Of a DNA stretch of 64,000 bases, positions 47,919 through 59,800 are shown piece by piece. This DNA comes from Saururus chinensis (taxonomy: Eukaryota; Streptophyta; Magnoliopsida; Piperales; Saururaceae). The notes under the pieces were generated by a model. That model did no database searches. It was not told the origin of the DNA and worked only from the letters and a program-made list of their open reading frames with translations. Both the position numbers and the translations under genes were made by a program. The stretch spans positions 7,998,001 through 8,062,000 of the forward strand of contig CP141145.1 of assembly GCA_035235625.1 (NCBI GenBank). Reading direction: 5' to 3'. Position 1 is the first letter of the stretch. Every line of letters starts with the position of its first letter.

Positions 47919-49738
47919 TATATTTGAGACTGTTGGCACATTGTCTGGCTGAAGACAATAAACTTAGCGCTTTTTAGGAGGCAACCCATGTTTTTGATAT
48001 ATTTCTTTTCCTACCTTTTGTTTATCTTCTTTGGTTTATTTAGGTTTTATTTACTTATTTTTCTCAGCTTTTATTTTATTTTATTTTCTCATTATAGTTT
48101 TTGTTGTTATCTCTTTTCTGGGAGCTTGATATTTAAGGTTTGGGAAATTGCTCTTGATATGTATGTTTCTCATGTTTTCTCAATCCTATGTACTTCATTT
48201 TCAGATTAGTGGATTAGTTATGCTTTCAGGTGATATCTTTCTTTTCCTCTCTTACTTATTCTTGTCATTATAGTACATATTTTCTTTTACATTGAGGACA
48301 ATGTTCAGTTTAGGTTTGGGGGTATAGAAAGATATTTTTCTTTCTTATTTTTCTTTTAGGATATTTTAGAGTATTTTTTTCGATTTTCTTTTGTTTTTAT
48401 TTTCTTTTATGTGGTTTTTATTGCTTATTTTCTTTTAAAAGCATATGTCTATTTTTAAAGAGATCAATTTCATTAAGAGAGTTCAAGTAATTAATTAAGT
48501 GATGAAAGTGATTAAGTGAGTAATTTCTATTTTATTTTCTTTATCTTGGATAATTGTGCACATATTTTTAAATCACATTTCACACACTTGAAACTTGTAG
48601 GAGTACAATTTTATGATTTATTACTTGTAATCTTTGTGGGATATCTTTAACTAGGCATATTTTTGAAAACTTGACAATTGAGTAATTTTTAATGTTTTAT
48701 GATAGATCTTTATGCTTGGCTATTATTTGAAAAAAAATGGGATAAGTGTGATGAAAAAAAAAAAGTTTATGAAAAAAAAAATGAAAAAAAAAAAGTTGAA
48801 AAAAAAAGAAAAAAAGATAGATTGATGAAAAATGATGAAAAAAAAGTGAAGGTTTGTTTCTCTTTTTACTGAGTAACCGGACCTTGTGCCTAGGCAAGTA
48901 TAAGGGATCGCGTCAAAAAGTGAAAAGTTGAGATAAATTCTTTTATGACTTACTTGGTTTTGTAGCCTTTATAGTTCGAGTTATTAAGCCTGAGGGGTGT
49001 TTCAACACCTAGTGCCTTGAGCCAACTGGATTAGGGATACTGGCCTAACGCTTGTTACATGGACTATTTAGAAAGCTTAATAGAACTAAGTATTGCACAA
49101 GTCATATTTTGAGGTATATTATGTTCTTATTCCCTGAATTTAATTTAAATTTGATGGCTATGACATGAGAGTTTATTATGAGATGTTAAAGATGAAAGAT
49201 TGTTATTGCTATATTTTTAAGTTAGTGAATTTTAATGAGCTTGGTTAATGGGTCACATAAGATATGTTTGTTAATAGAGAATGAAATTGTATGACTACAA
49301 AGTTTCTACACTTCATGTTTTTGAAATGTATATATGTAGTTGCACAATTAGTTCTATGATGAGGTTATGGAATGGATGATTCCTTACTTGAAAGTGATCA
49401 GATCGATATTATTTACTTGTGTCAAGTATTTGTGGTTGGTTCTTTTTAAAAATAGTTGTGTGTTTTTAAGAGAAGATTGTTTTTAGAATTTTTGTTTTCT
49501 TGTTTTGTTTTATTTATTTTCTTAGGTTTAGATATTTGTGGGTATCATTGCTGCAAACCCTCACGAGACACAACTCGTCCAACTAGGGACACCTAGGGGT
49601 TTAAAGGCTTGTTGCATACGCTAAATGCAATCGTGATTCCCTACGAAAGAGGCTTTCATTTATTTCTTTTTCTAGATTAGTTGTTTTGTTTTGTTTTGTT
49701 TTGCTTGAGGACTAGCAAAATATAGGTTTGGGGGTATT
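47919..49738 (+). other. Non-coding 3' region of the gag-only element
   Basis: 1.8 kb without coding frames, nearly identical to 1-1797. Notable parts are the ttagcgctttttaggaggca block (47964-47985), T-rich tracts, a cluster of A-runs interrupted by TG (48730-48845), a well-conserved block (ctgaggggtgtttcaacacc, near 48990) and the polypurine tract before the 3' LTR. Its conservation in two copies suggests a retained function in RNA or packaging, or simply recent common origin. Confidence 0.75.
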
Positions 49739-50908
49739 TGATAAGTATAATTTATGCGTTATTTTACCCTTAATTATTTTACTATCTAGTCTCATTTAAG
49801 TGTTAATATAGGTTAAATTATTAGATATTAAATTTAATTAGGTTAGAAAAAGCTTCCATGGTGTTTTGAATTAAATTGACTTATTTTGCAGATTCTTCAT
49901 TGGCGATTGAACGTGGTCACTTACCGATCGATCGGTTACACGTGATTTTGAAGAAAATTCAGTTCAAGCGTTCGAACGGGCATGTAGGGCGATCGATCGG
50001 CATAACGCGCAGATTCCTTATTTCACCCAATTTTGAGTCCTCATATACAACTCTTTTCTTACGGATCTAATGCCTATATAAAGACTTATTTGGCACGAAA
50101 TTAAGAGAGAACAAGTAGATTTTCTGAAGAGAAGAAGGAAGAAGAAGATGGAGAAGAAGCCAAAGCTTTCAATGGAGATTCAAGTGTTTTCTTCTACCAT
50201 GGAAGGCTAAACCTTTCTTTTACTTAGGAGTTGATGAACCTATAGATAAGTTTCAATTTATTTTCTTTTTAATTTAGATCTCAGTTGTGAATTATGACAA
50301 TTGTATGATAAGGATTTCCTTTTTAATGGAAGAGTTTTTAATGTTTATTCAAATCTATGTTGATCTATTGTCTTGTAGATGATAGATTGATATGGTTTTG
50401 ATATTTGCATCAATTCTAATTTCTGTGATTTAGATGAGATGGTCATACAATAGTTTTAATGTTCAGATAATTAAGGACTTGGATGAGTTATACTAAGATT
50501 AGACGGGTCATGCCTATAGCTATTTAGTGTAGATGATTCGTGCTATTGTCGAAGATAGTTCATGCCATGGAAATTAATTAATGATTCTTTCTAAAGTAAT
50601 TCTAGCTTGTAGCTGAGAATACTTGTTCATATTCACACTAGATTTAGATTAAAAGTTAAGGAATTGTTATGGTTCTATAGTGGATTCGATTTCCTAAGTA
50701 AAATCTATCACATTAATCTCTTGTTTTTAAACTAGTTGATTTCTTTTCCTTTACTTAATTAAAGTTTAAGTTGTTTTAGTTTTAAATCAGTAAATTCCTT
50801 TTTATATTTAGTAATTATTCATCCGTCCCTGAGGTTCGACAACCCTTAAATACTCATCCTAGTACAATTACCTTGTACACTTGCAAAGGGTTTAATTATA
50901 AACGATCA
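49739..50908 (+). repeat. 3' LTR of the gag-only element
   Basis: 1170 bases, same ends as the 5' LTR. Contains the 15-base segment missing from the 5' LTR and lacks three bases (ttc) near 50040. Confidence 0.93.
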
Positions 50909-50913
50909 ATAGT

Positions 50914-53004
50914 CCACACAAAACCTCCACATACCATCCTTCTTACGAACTAGCAATACCGGGGAGGAGTATGAGCTTGTGTTAGGGCGGATGATACCGG
51001 ACTGATGCATGTCAGCCACGAGGCGCTCGATCTCGGACTTCTAAATGTGGGGATAATGGTACGGGTAGACATTGGCCAGTGCTGCCCTAGGAATGATAGG
51101 GATATAGTGGTCATGAGGCCGTACTGGAGGGAGACCCTGTGATTCATCAAACATGTCCTAATGTGCTTCCAATAACTCAAGAAGTTCTGGAGGCGGCTCA
51201 TCCTGAGGCACCTCAACTGTTGCTTGCTGATGCAAGAGGAAGCCTTGGGGTGCTAACCAAAAGAGAGAACTCGATGATTGGGCTGAGAGGAGGGTGCTCG
51301 GCCGGGAGCCTTCGATCCGAACCCTCTACCCCTGGACTTCAACCATGTCCCTGAAGTTCCATATCACGTCACCGAGCTCCTGTAGCCACTGAACCCCTAA
51401 CACCATGTCTGCTCCCTTTGTAGGCAGAAGAAGGAAGAGGTCGGTGATGAAGGTGTGGCCCTGAACAGCAAGGGTGTCCTGAGCATAGATGCCAGAGCTC
51501 TGGAGGTGCTTCCCATCACCGATCAAAACATCGAAGGGCTTCGAGTCAGCCACGAAGCAGCCCAGACACTGGGCCACCTTGTCATTAATGAAATTGTAGG
51601 TAGACTTGCTATCGACCAAGATTGGCACTTGCTGCCGCTTGAGGTGGCCTTGAACCCACATCGTGCGTGGAGTGAATGCCCCCAAAAATGCATGGACAGA
51701 AATTTATGGTTGCACATCATCATAGTGTGACGAGTCTGCCCTGTCCTCCATGTACTCCTCCTCAATCTTCTCTACGAGGAGACTGCCCTTGATGGCACAA
51801 TGGTGTCCTGGAACAAACTTCTCATCACAACAAAAATAGAGTCCCTTGGACCACTGCTCCTCCATCTGTGTTGGAGTAAGACGATGGACAATCCAGCTAG
51901 GCGGTGGGGATGGTTGGCCAGGTCGGCCTGGTGTTGGGATGGTGTTCTGGCCGACAAGGGGGCTAGCATTGACACCAAAACATTTGAAGGTTCCCAGCCG
52001 GTCCCCTTCCGCTGCCGGGCCAGCTTCTATTCCTCGATTCGTACATGACACACGATGTCCCGCATGTTGGCACAGGGGAAGTGGCACATTTCCTCATAAA
52101 TATATGGTTTGAGGCCTCTTTTGAACATGCCCACCAAGGCGGCCACCGGCAAGTCTGGAAGACGGTTGGTCACCTTCATGAACTTCGTGTAATAGGCCCG
52201 AACATTGGTGGTTTGGCATAGTGAGGAGATCATCTTGTTGAAGTCCCAAAACTCGTTAGGGCCGAACTGAATGCACAGCTCATCAGAGAAGGGGCCCAAG
52301 TGGGGTAGAACACCTCCTTTTTGAAACTATGGAACCAGACTGAAGCATCCCCATCAAGATGGAAGGCCACTATGCGCAGTCGTTCAACCTCCGAATGCAT
52401 CCCCTGTCAGGCGAAAAACTTTTCCGCCTTGTACAACCTTTCCACAGGGTTGTTGTCCCCATTGTAGTGTGGGAACTGTAGGTGGCCCAAACGAGGTTTA
52501 GCCCCTCCTCGTGGTGCCCCAGGTACTCCTCCCATTCATCCTCCATCTCCTAGAATAGGTTTCTAGGAGGCGGCATCATTGGGGAATTTTCCCGAACACT
52601 TGGTGTGCCTCGCATATCCCAGGTCCGGCACCTCCCATCCATTGCCTAGTTGACTGTGCCAAATTACACCGGACCCTGGGGAAACCTCATATCTCTGTCT
52701 GCCAGTGCCAGAGGGTCAGAGGCGTGCAGTTCGAGGGCTTGGGACAAACCCCCCTTCTCCATGAAAGCAGTTGGGGGCCTGGGCAGGAGAGGCGCTATAT
52801 GCTATGCCTGAAGCTGCACAACCGCCAGGTTCAACGCATCCACCTTGGCCTCACCCACGCTCAAGGATTTAAGTTCAGCCATGATTTGTGCCAAAGTAGG
52901 TTCACTGGCAGTCTCTAGAACTGTCTTCAGACTGTCGGCTTAGGCGAGAGCCTCCTTGTCTGGAGGAACTTCCAGGGCCACGATAGCATGCTTGCCTCGT
53001 GCCA
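50914..53004 (-). pseudogene. Element B gag, protease and start of reverse transcriptase
   Basis: Minus strand from ATG 53004: MARGKHAIVALEVPPDKEAL, then a stop at codon 22. The gag core has DELCIQFGPNEFWDFNKM, AYYTKFMKVTNRLPDLPVAA, MFKRGLKPYIYEEMCHFP (52300-52040). A QMEEQWSKGLYFCCDEKFVP segment precedes the protease. The protease site reads ILVDSKSTYNFIND (near 51615), with Lys where the DSG/DTG glycine is expected, so it would be inactive. DMVLGVQWLQELGDVIWNF follows. The reverse transcriptase begins LVADMHQSGIIRP and [16 protein letters not shown] (51050-50914) and breaks at the ATAGT insertion site. Confidence 0.8.
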
Positions 53005-53034
53005 TGGTCAGGGATCGTAAATCCTCTGATACCA

Positions 53035-53322
53035 ATGATGTGCCCAAAGTGGCACACCCGGTATGCAAGAGTTTCACGCAGGGAAAGGGGAGAAAGAAGG
53101 AAGAAAGGGAAGGATAAACTGGTTAATCAATATCATAAGCAAAGAACCAAGGAAAGGGACGACCCTTATTGGGAGTCGCACCAGTTAGTGGGCCCGGCTA
53201 TCCCGTGGGCCACTAACTGATCCAATTCAATTCCATCCTATTACATAAGCAAATAACAAATGATTATGAAAGAAAGTAGCCTATGATTATGAAAATAAGG
53301 AATCTGGTGATTGTGCACAACA
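53035..53322 (-). repeat. 5' LTR of element B
   Basis: Minus strand TGTTGTGCACAATC ... GGGCACATCA, 288 bases, next to the primer site at 53021-53034. It shares ends and a few blocks (gggatagccgggcccacta, ccctttccctgc) with the 3' LTR but differs through most of its length. Confidence 0.75.
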
Positions 53323-55353
53323 CTGTAGTCCAACACATAAACTTGCCCATTCAGATTTTGTACCAAGGGGTGAGAAAATGTTTTATACCACTGAATGTAA
53401 TCAAGTGTACACTAATTATAAAGTTCAATTTTACAAAAATACGATTAGAATATTTTTGTATTCTCACGAACACGACTTGTTAACTTGTTGTTTAATCTTT
53501 TTTAATGTTAACTACTTAAAATCCGGTCATGTAGGTAAAACATTGTGTGATTTAATTGATGGGGATCTAGATGAATCCTATTGCATACTTCATGCATACA
53601 AAATTCAAGTAGGAAGGACTAATATAGGGAGTGTAGTAGTTCCATTCAGATCATAGAATATTCCTGGACCTATAGGGGAATACGATTTTAAAAGAGTATT
53701 TTGGATGTTTGGGCTAGTTGTAAGAGCTTTTAGAATAACACTGAGACCATTGCTAACCGAGATGCAACTTTCTTGTGGGAAAGTATCCCGGTCAGCTATT
53801 GATAGCTACTGCACTAGAAGGGAACAATAATATGTTATGCATCACATTTGTAGTTGTCAAGAATGAGTATGAGAAAGCTTGGTGCTGGTTTCTTAAATTG
53901 CTCAGAAATTATCTATTTTCTAGTCCTCCAACCGTGTTAGATACAATTGGTTTAGATAGAATGAAGGGCTTGACAAATATTGTTAAGTAATATTTTCCCT
54001 CTACACACCACAAATATTGCATCCATAACATGGCAACAAATATGTTGGATATATTCAAAGACAACTACCTAAAGAACTAACTCCATGTGGCAGCTAAAAC
54101 TTTCAGATATAACATGTATGATGACACAATGAATAACATTAAAGAACATAATCTTGAAGCATTTGCTTGGTTGGATAAGATAGGTGCAGAGCACTAGGCC
54201 AATGTTGCATTTCCAGGTAAAAGATATGGAACACTCAGCTCAAATAGGTCTAAAAGTGCTACTGCAATGTTCAAAAAAGTTAGGTCGATGCCTATTACTC
54301 AGTTAACTATGCATACAAGGGAGCACACAACTACACTCTATGAGAAACATTGAATAGATGGACAAAAATATAACTGAAGATTTAACCCCATTTTCTCATA
54401 AACACATCAAAAGCAAAAGAGAGGAAGCAAGGAATGTCCATGTATTTCCGGCACCTATGTATGAATTCCAAGCGAAGTCACTATATCACTAGGTAAAGTG
54501 CAATTAATGTCATATGTATGTTGATATGTTATCCACAATAACATGTATGCTCATGTGCTAAAATAACATGATAGTTATGAATATATGGCATGTGTTGTTG
54601 GGTCGTGTTTTTGATAATACTATCATATCACTTATCATGTTCTCATTCACACAATTTTCATTCAACAGGATGAAGAGAATCTAATCTGGTTGAATTTAGC
54701 TACACATGGAAAGTTTCAGCATTTGGGGCTATTGCGTAAACATAAAATTGCAGCAACTAAACACAGACACTTTTATGGGTTTAATTATTGTGAAAAATGA
54801 TACTCCACAAGAATATATAAAATGACATATCGAGAGCCATTATACCTAACGGCGGATAGGCACCAGTGGGCATCGACTAGAGTTCTACCTACATTCAACC
54901 CACCAATCCCACTTAAGTAGAGGGGGCGTCCAAGGAAAAACCAAATAGTCACAAACCAAGGTCAAAGCCCCACGCAAAAGTGGAGCATGCGGGCAGTTGG
55001 GTCACAATCTCAAAAGTTGCAGCAACACATAAAATGACCCTCCAAATGTCGCTGCTGGTCCAAGTAGAAGTCGAAGGAGGGCGAACAAAAGAGTAGGAAA
55101 ATGACATAAGGATGGGGAACATCAGTCGGGGTTGCCTTATCCACCCCCGTTCTTTAGTTGAATAGAAGAAATGACATTCCCAAAATGTTGTAGTCGTGTT
55201 TTTAGAAATACACTTTTTGATGAATAACATGTTATCAAATACGATAGTGTATACAAGTCGTGTTATCGGCAAAATGACCTAAATGGAGTTCATGTTGTCA
55301 ACAACTCAATCGGTTGAGCAATGTATATTATTCATATTGTCCTATGTATATAT
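53323..55353 (+). pseudogene. MuDR/Mutator-like transposase relic
   Basis: Pieces of one transposase in several frames. The N-terminal part is at 53380-53655. In the catalytic region, FWMFGL, CGKYPGQLLIATALEGNNNM, FVVVKNEYEKAWCWFLKLL (53700-53910) match the MULE family words around the DDE core. TIGLDRMKGL, a HKYCIHNMATNM segment and FAWLDKIGAEH (54000-54200) follow, then KRYGTLSSNRSKSATAMF. After a gap, KMTYREPLYLTADRHQW and RGRPRKNQI (54820-54940) mark the C-terminal end. In-frame stops occur throughout, and the first catalytic Asp region reads TEMQLSCGKY instead of a D-G-T-H-type word. It abuts the LTR of element B on the left and the copia element on the right. Confidence 0.65.
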
Positions 55354-56049
55354 TGTTAGAAGTGGGTTTACATGTGTTAAGCACATTTGGGTATTGAGAG
55401 CCCAAGCCCACTTTGAAGTGAATGAGAATCACACATGTGAATTGGTTGAAGGTGTGAATAGTCCCACATTGCCTAGAATAAGGTGATGGTGTTGATATAT
55501 AAGGCATAAGTTTGACCTTTCAAGTTAGGCCCTTGGGCCACCCCACTTTTGTGGGGGAGATACACCTAGGTGAGCTAACCCACACACATGCACGCATCGC
55601 CGCCGTCCGGCCAGCTTGGCTCAGCTCGATTCGGTTCACACACACGGTCGCCTAGGCCGGGTCGGGTCAAAAAGATTATTATTTTTGGGACAAATTCATT
55701 TGCTCTTCTCTTAACCCAAATAGGGTCCGGTTTTCTTTTCACCAAAATGTGTCTGTCAACGGACGGACACGTCCGTTTGAACAAGACATAGGTTATCTTC
55801 AACAGGATTTCTGAATGATCTTCATTGGATTTTCATCTACGTCTTCTGTGAGAGCAATTCCATAAAGTTGGTTCACTGCATGCGCTGTGTGAAGGTGTTT
55901 CTACAGCGTGTAGTTGATTGTCTTATCTGGGGAGGCAGTCGCCCAAGTGAATCCTTAGCACCAGTAGGGAGGGAAAATTCTGTCTTAAGGACGCTACATT
56001 CTTGCTTAATTCGATCATCTTTTTCGAGGGAGTTTCTTTCATCATAACA
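55354..56049 (+). repeat. 5' LTR of the copia element
   Basis: Starts TGTTAGAAGTGGG. Homology with 60642-61386 ends in gtttctttcatcata (56045), and a CA end is possible at 56048-56049 (aaca). Contains repeated tgtccgt words and a cgacgccgtccg-like GC stretch near 55600. Confidence 0.75.
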
Positions 56050-56153
56050 CTTACGAAGGTACAAAAATAACAATCTTAAGACAAAATTCCTATTCTTTCA
56101 TACTTTATTGTTGTGTCTAAAAATGAGACTATCTTCTGTTCATTGGATAAAAA

Positions 56154-59100
56154 ATGGCTGCAGAGAGTACCAATTTGACTTCGGTCATAATCCCCACTCT
56201 GGTGAATGCTCCTGTTCAAGTGAAAGGGGAAAAACTAGAAAAGTTCAGTGGTACAAATTTTAAAAAAAAGCAACACAAGATGTTGTTCTCTCTTACCACA
56301 CTGAATTTGACTCAATTCCTTCAAGAGGAAGTTCCCGTTATCACTTAGAGAAAAGCAATGAGAAAACGGCTGTAGCGGCAGTCGATGCATGGAAACATAC
56401 AAAATTTTTATGCCATAATTATTTCCTCAATGGGTTGGACAACACATTATATAACACATACAATCTAGTGAAGAGTGTTAAGGCACTATGGGAGTCTTTA
56501 TATAAGAAGTACAAGACAGAGGATGATGGAGCGAAGAAATTTGTGGTAGGCAAATTCTTGGACTTCAAGATGATGGACTCTAAAATAGTGGTTAATCAAG
56601 TCCAAGAACTTCAAGTTATCCTACATGAGATACATGTAGAAGGTATGACTTTAAGTGAGTCTTTTCAGGTGGCTACAATAATAGAAAAATTACCACCTTC
56701 CTAGACGGACTTTAAGAATTACTTGAAGCATAAGCGTAAGGAGTTGAACATGGAAGACTTGATTGTAAGGTTGAGGATAGAAGAGGACAATTGTGCTTCT
56801 GAAAAGAAAACCGAGGGTCATGGCATAGAAGCCAAAGTCAATGTTATGGAACAAGAGCATAAGAACAACAACTTCAACAACAAGAAGAGGAAAAATCCTG
56901 GAGGACAATCAAACAATGACTCCAACAAAGCCAAATTTAAGGGTAAGTGCTATGTGTATGACAAGCAAGGCCATAAGGCTAAGGATTGTAGCAAGAGGAA
57001 GAAACAAGAGGATTCCAAGAAGAAAAATGCACAAGCCAATATGACTGAAGTGGAGAATCTTTCCAACAATGTGAATGACATCAGCTTTTTTGCTGTGATT
57101 TCTGAAGTGAATATGGTCACTAATGCAAGAGAATAGTGGGTGAACACCGGGGCCACTCGTCATGTGTGCTCAAACAGAAGAATGTTCTCAACTTATCAAC
57201 TAGTGGAAAATGGTGAACAACTTTTCATGGGTAATTCTTCTATCGCCAAGGTTGAAGGTATTGGAAAGGTGGTGCTCAAGATGACTTTGGGCAAGGAACT
57301 CACTCTCGACAATGTGCTGTATGTGTGCTAGAAATTCAAAAGAATTTAGTGTCCGGATCATTGCTGAGCAAGAATGGGTTCAAATTAGTGTTTGAATTCG
57401 ATAAGTTTGTATTGACTAAGAGTGGGATGTATGTGGGAAAAAGGGTATCTTAATGAGGGGCTTTTCAAGCTCAATGTATTGACAATTGTACATATTGCTA
57501 ATATTAAGAATGCTAGTGCTTTTTTCTTCTTATATGATTGAGTTATGTGACGTGTGGCATGGTAGATTAGGACATGTTAATTATGACGCTATGTGAAGAT
57601 TGATTACTATGGAATATCTGCCTAAATTTAATATTGACTCTCATCATAAATGTGAAACTTGTGTGGAATCAAAATTGACAAGGAAATCATTCTAAAGCAT
57701 TGAGAGATGTACTGAACCTCTTGAGTTAATTCACAACGATGTTTGTGACTTAAAACTTATTAAAACAAGAAGATGTAAAAAGTATTTTATTACATTTATT
57801 AATGATTGCACTCGATATTGATATGTGTACTTGCTGAGAAGTAAGGATAAGGCTATAGATATGTTTGCACTATACAAAACAGATGTTGAGAATCAACTTG
57901 ATAAGAAAATAAAAGTTCTAAGGAACAATTATAGGTGGGGAATATGAATCACCTTTTGGTGATTTCTGTTCACAACATGGTATTATACACCAAACTACAT
58001 CACCCTATTTACCTCAAAAAAATGGAGTTGTGGAATGGAAAAATAGAACTTTAAAGGAGATGATGGATGCCATGCTAATAAGTTATGGAATACCCCAGAA
58101 CATGTGGGGGGGAGCTTTCTTTTCAACAAATTATATTCTCAACAAAATACTTCATAAGAAAACCTTGAAGACACCATATGAATTATGGAAAGGTCGAAAG
58201 TCTTCCTACAAATTCTTAAAGGTGTGGGGGTGTTTAGCGAAAGTGGCAGTCGCTAATCCCAAGAGAATTAAAATCGGTCCAAAAACCATTGATTGTGTAT
58301 TCATTGGTTATGCCAATAATAATAGTGCATATCGCTTTCTTGTTCATAAATTGGAGATTCCTGATTTAAATGCCAATACTGTGATTGAATCCAAGAATGC
58401 TTCATTTTTTGAACATATTTTTCTATAGAATTCTACACAAGAGGAAAATTATCTTAAAAGAACTTTGGATGTTGCACAGGACAATAGTGAAGACCAAGAG
58501 GGAGAAGATGATGAAGCTAGATGTAGCAAACATGCTAGAACATCAAAATCCTTTGGTTTGGACTTTTTGATTTATTTGTTAGAAAATAAGCCTCAAAGCT
58601 TTAAGGAAGCCATGTCCTCTCATGAAGCACAATATTGGAAAGAGGTTGTAAATAGTAAAATTTAATCCATTATGCAAAATCATACTTAGGAGCTGGTGAA
58701 TCTTCCACCAGGGAGTAAACCTTTAGGACACAAGTGGATATTTAAGAGGAAGATGAAAGCTGATAGATTAATTGAAAAATATATAGCCAGACTTGTTATT
58801 AAAGGGTACAAGCAAAAGGAAGATCAATATTACTTTCATACATATTCACCAGTCACAAGGATAACTTTCATTAGGATGTTAATTGTTATAGCTGCTTTGT
58901 ATGATATTAAAATACATCAAATAGATGTGAAAACAACATTCTTGAATGGTAACTTGAATGAGGAAATATATATGTAACAACCTGAAGGGTTTGTTGTACT
59001 GGGTCAAGAAAACAAAGTATGTAGACTTGTTAAATCTCTCTATGGGCTTAAACAAGCACCTAAGGAGTGGCATGAAAATTTTGACAAAATGATGATGTCA

Positions 59101-59800
59101 AATGGATTCAAAATCAATGGCTGTGACAAATGTGCTTATGTCAAAGAAAGACCTAATGACTATGTCATTGTATGTCTGTATGTGGATGATATGCTCTTAT
59201 TGGTAGCAATGATGATATCATTAAAGCTACTAAGAGGATGTTAAACATATAGTTTGACATGAAAGATATGGGTGTTGTAGATTTTATACTAGGGATGAAA
59301 ATCACTAGAACATCTGATGAATATGCATTATCTCAATCTCATTACATTGATAATCATCCAGTGAGAACATTGGTGAGAGTATATCATAACTTCAATATTC
59401 CCAAATTATTGGCAGTCTCAATTACATAATGAATTATATGAGACTAGACATAGCATACTTGGTAAGTAAATTGAGTAGATATAATAACAACCCGGGGGTA
59501 GTACACTGAGAGGCTATAGTCAGGTTTCTTAGATATCTAAGATATACCTTAAACTATAGATTGCATTATACTAGGTATCTAGCAATACTAGAGGGTTACT
59601 GTGATGCAAATTGGATATTTGATACAAAAGACTCAAAATCCATAAGTGGATATGCCTTCACTCTTGGAGGTGCAGCAGTGTCTTGGAAATCCTCTAAACA
59701 AACATGCATAGCAAAATCCACAATGGAATCTGAATTTATTACACTTGATAGTGCCGGCAAAGAGGCTAAGTGACTTCATCATTTTTACAGGATATTCCAA
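56154..59800 (+). pseudogene. copia gag-pol
   Basis: Gag starts MAAESTNLTSVI, with VKALWESLYKKYKTEDD and FLDFKMMDSKIVVNQVQEL typical of the UBN2-type gag. The zinc knuckle reads CYVYDKQGHKAKDC, with the second Cys changed to Tyr. The protease site reads WVNTGATRHVC instead of DTGATRH, so the catalytic Asp is lost. Integrase: HKCETCVESK, IHNDVCDLK, FITFINDCTRY, then NRTLKEMMDAMLISYGIPQN (57640-58110). Reverse transcriptase: LVNLPPGSKPLGHKWIFKRK, KIHQIDVKTTFLNGNLNEEI, SLYGLKQAP, CLYVDDM (58690-59190). RNase [41 protein letters not shown] (59590-59760). Numerous stops and frameshifts. Confidence 0.85.

Larger units (their letters stand above)
43901..50908 (+). mobile_element. Complete Athila-like gag-protease-only retrotransposon (TR-GAG type, copy 2)
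   Basis: 7008 bases flanked by a perfect ATAGT duplication (43896-43900 and 50909-50913). 5' LTR 43901-45058, a tRNA-Asp primer site, gag-protease coding 45360-47918, a 1.8 kb non-coding 3' region with the family block ttagcgctttttaggaggca near 47965-47985, a purine-rich tract (aggtttgggggtat) and 3' LTR 49739-50908. No reverse transcriptase, RNase H or integrase motif is found on either strand of the interior. The two LTRs differ by a 15-base deletion between ttatttta repeats, a 3-base gap and a few substitutions, so the insertion is young. It landed in the reverse transcriptase of element B, within the codons for CVDYRALN. Confidence 0.92.
35401..53322 (-). mobile_element. Gypsy element B (Reina-like), host of two nested insertions
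   Basis: Minus-strand order: 5' LTR 53035-53322, primer site 53021-53034 (TTGGTATCAGAGGA, initiator Met tRNA type), gag from ATG 53004, protease, reverse transcriptase, RNase H, integrase, a chromodomain-like end and 3' LTR 35401-35726. The Athila-like element at 43901-50908 splits reverse transcriptase and element A at 35833-41494 splits the C-terminal domain. Small LTRs, an iMet primer and a chromodomain-like end fit the Reina group. The two LTRs are strongly diverged and the outer flanks (ttcac left, ctgta right) do not match. Confidence 0.8.

Noticed and set aside
43901-50908. Hidden pol of the gag-only element on the minus strand
   Set aside because: The minus-strand frames inside these borders are short and show no polymerase or integrase motif. 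The pol sequences on both sides belong to element B.
35401-53322. Target duplication for element B
   Set aside because: Flanks ttcac and ctgta do not match; no shift of one or two bases gives a credible pair.
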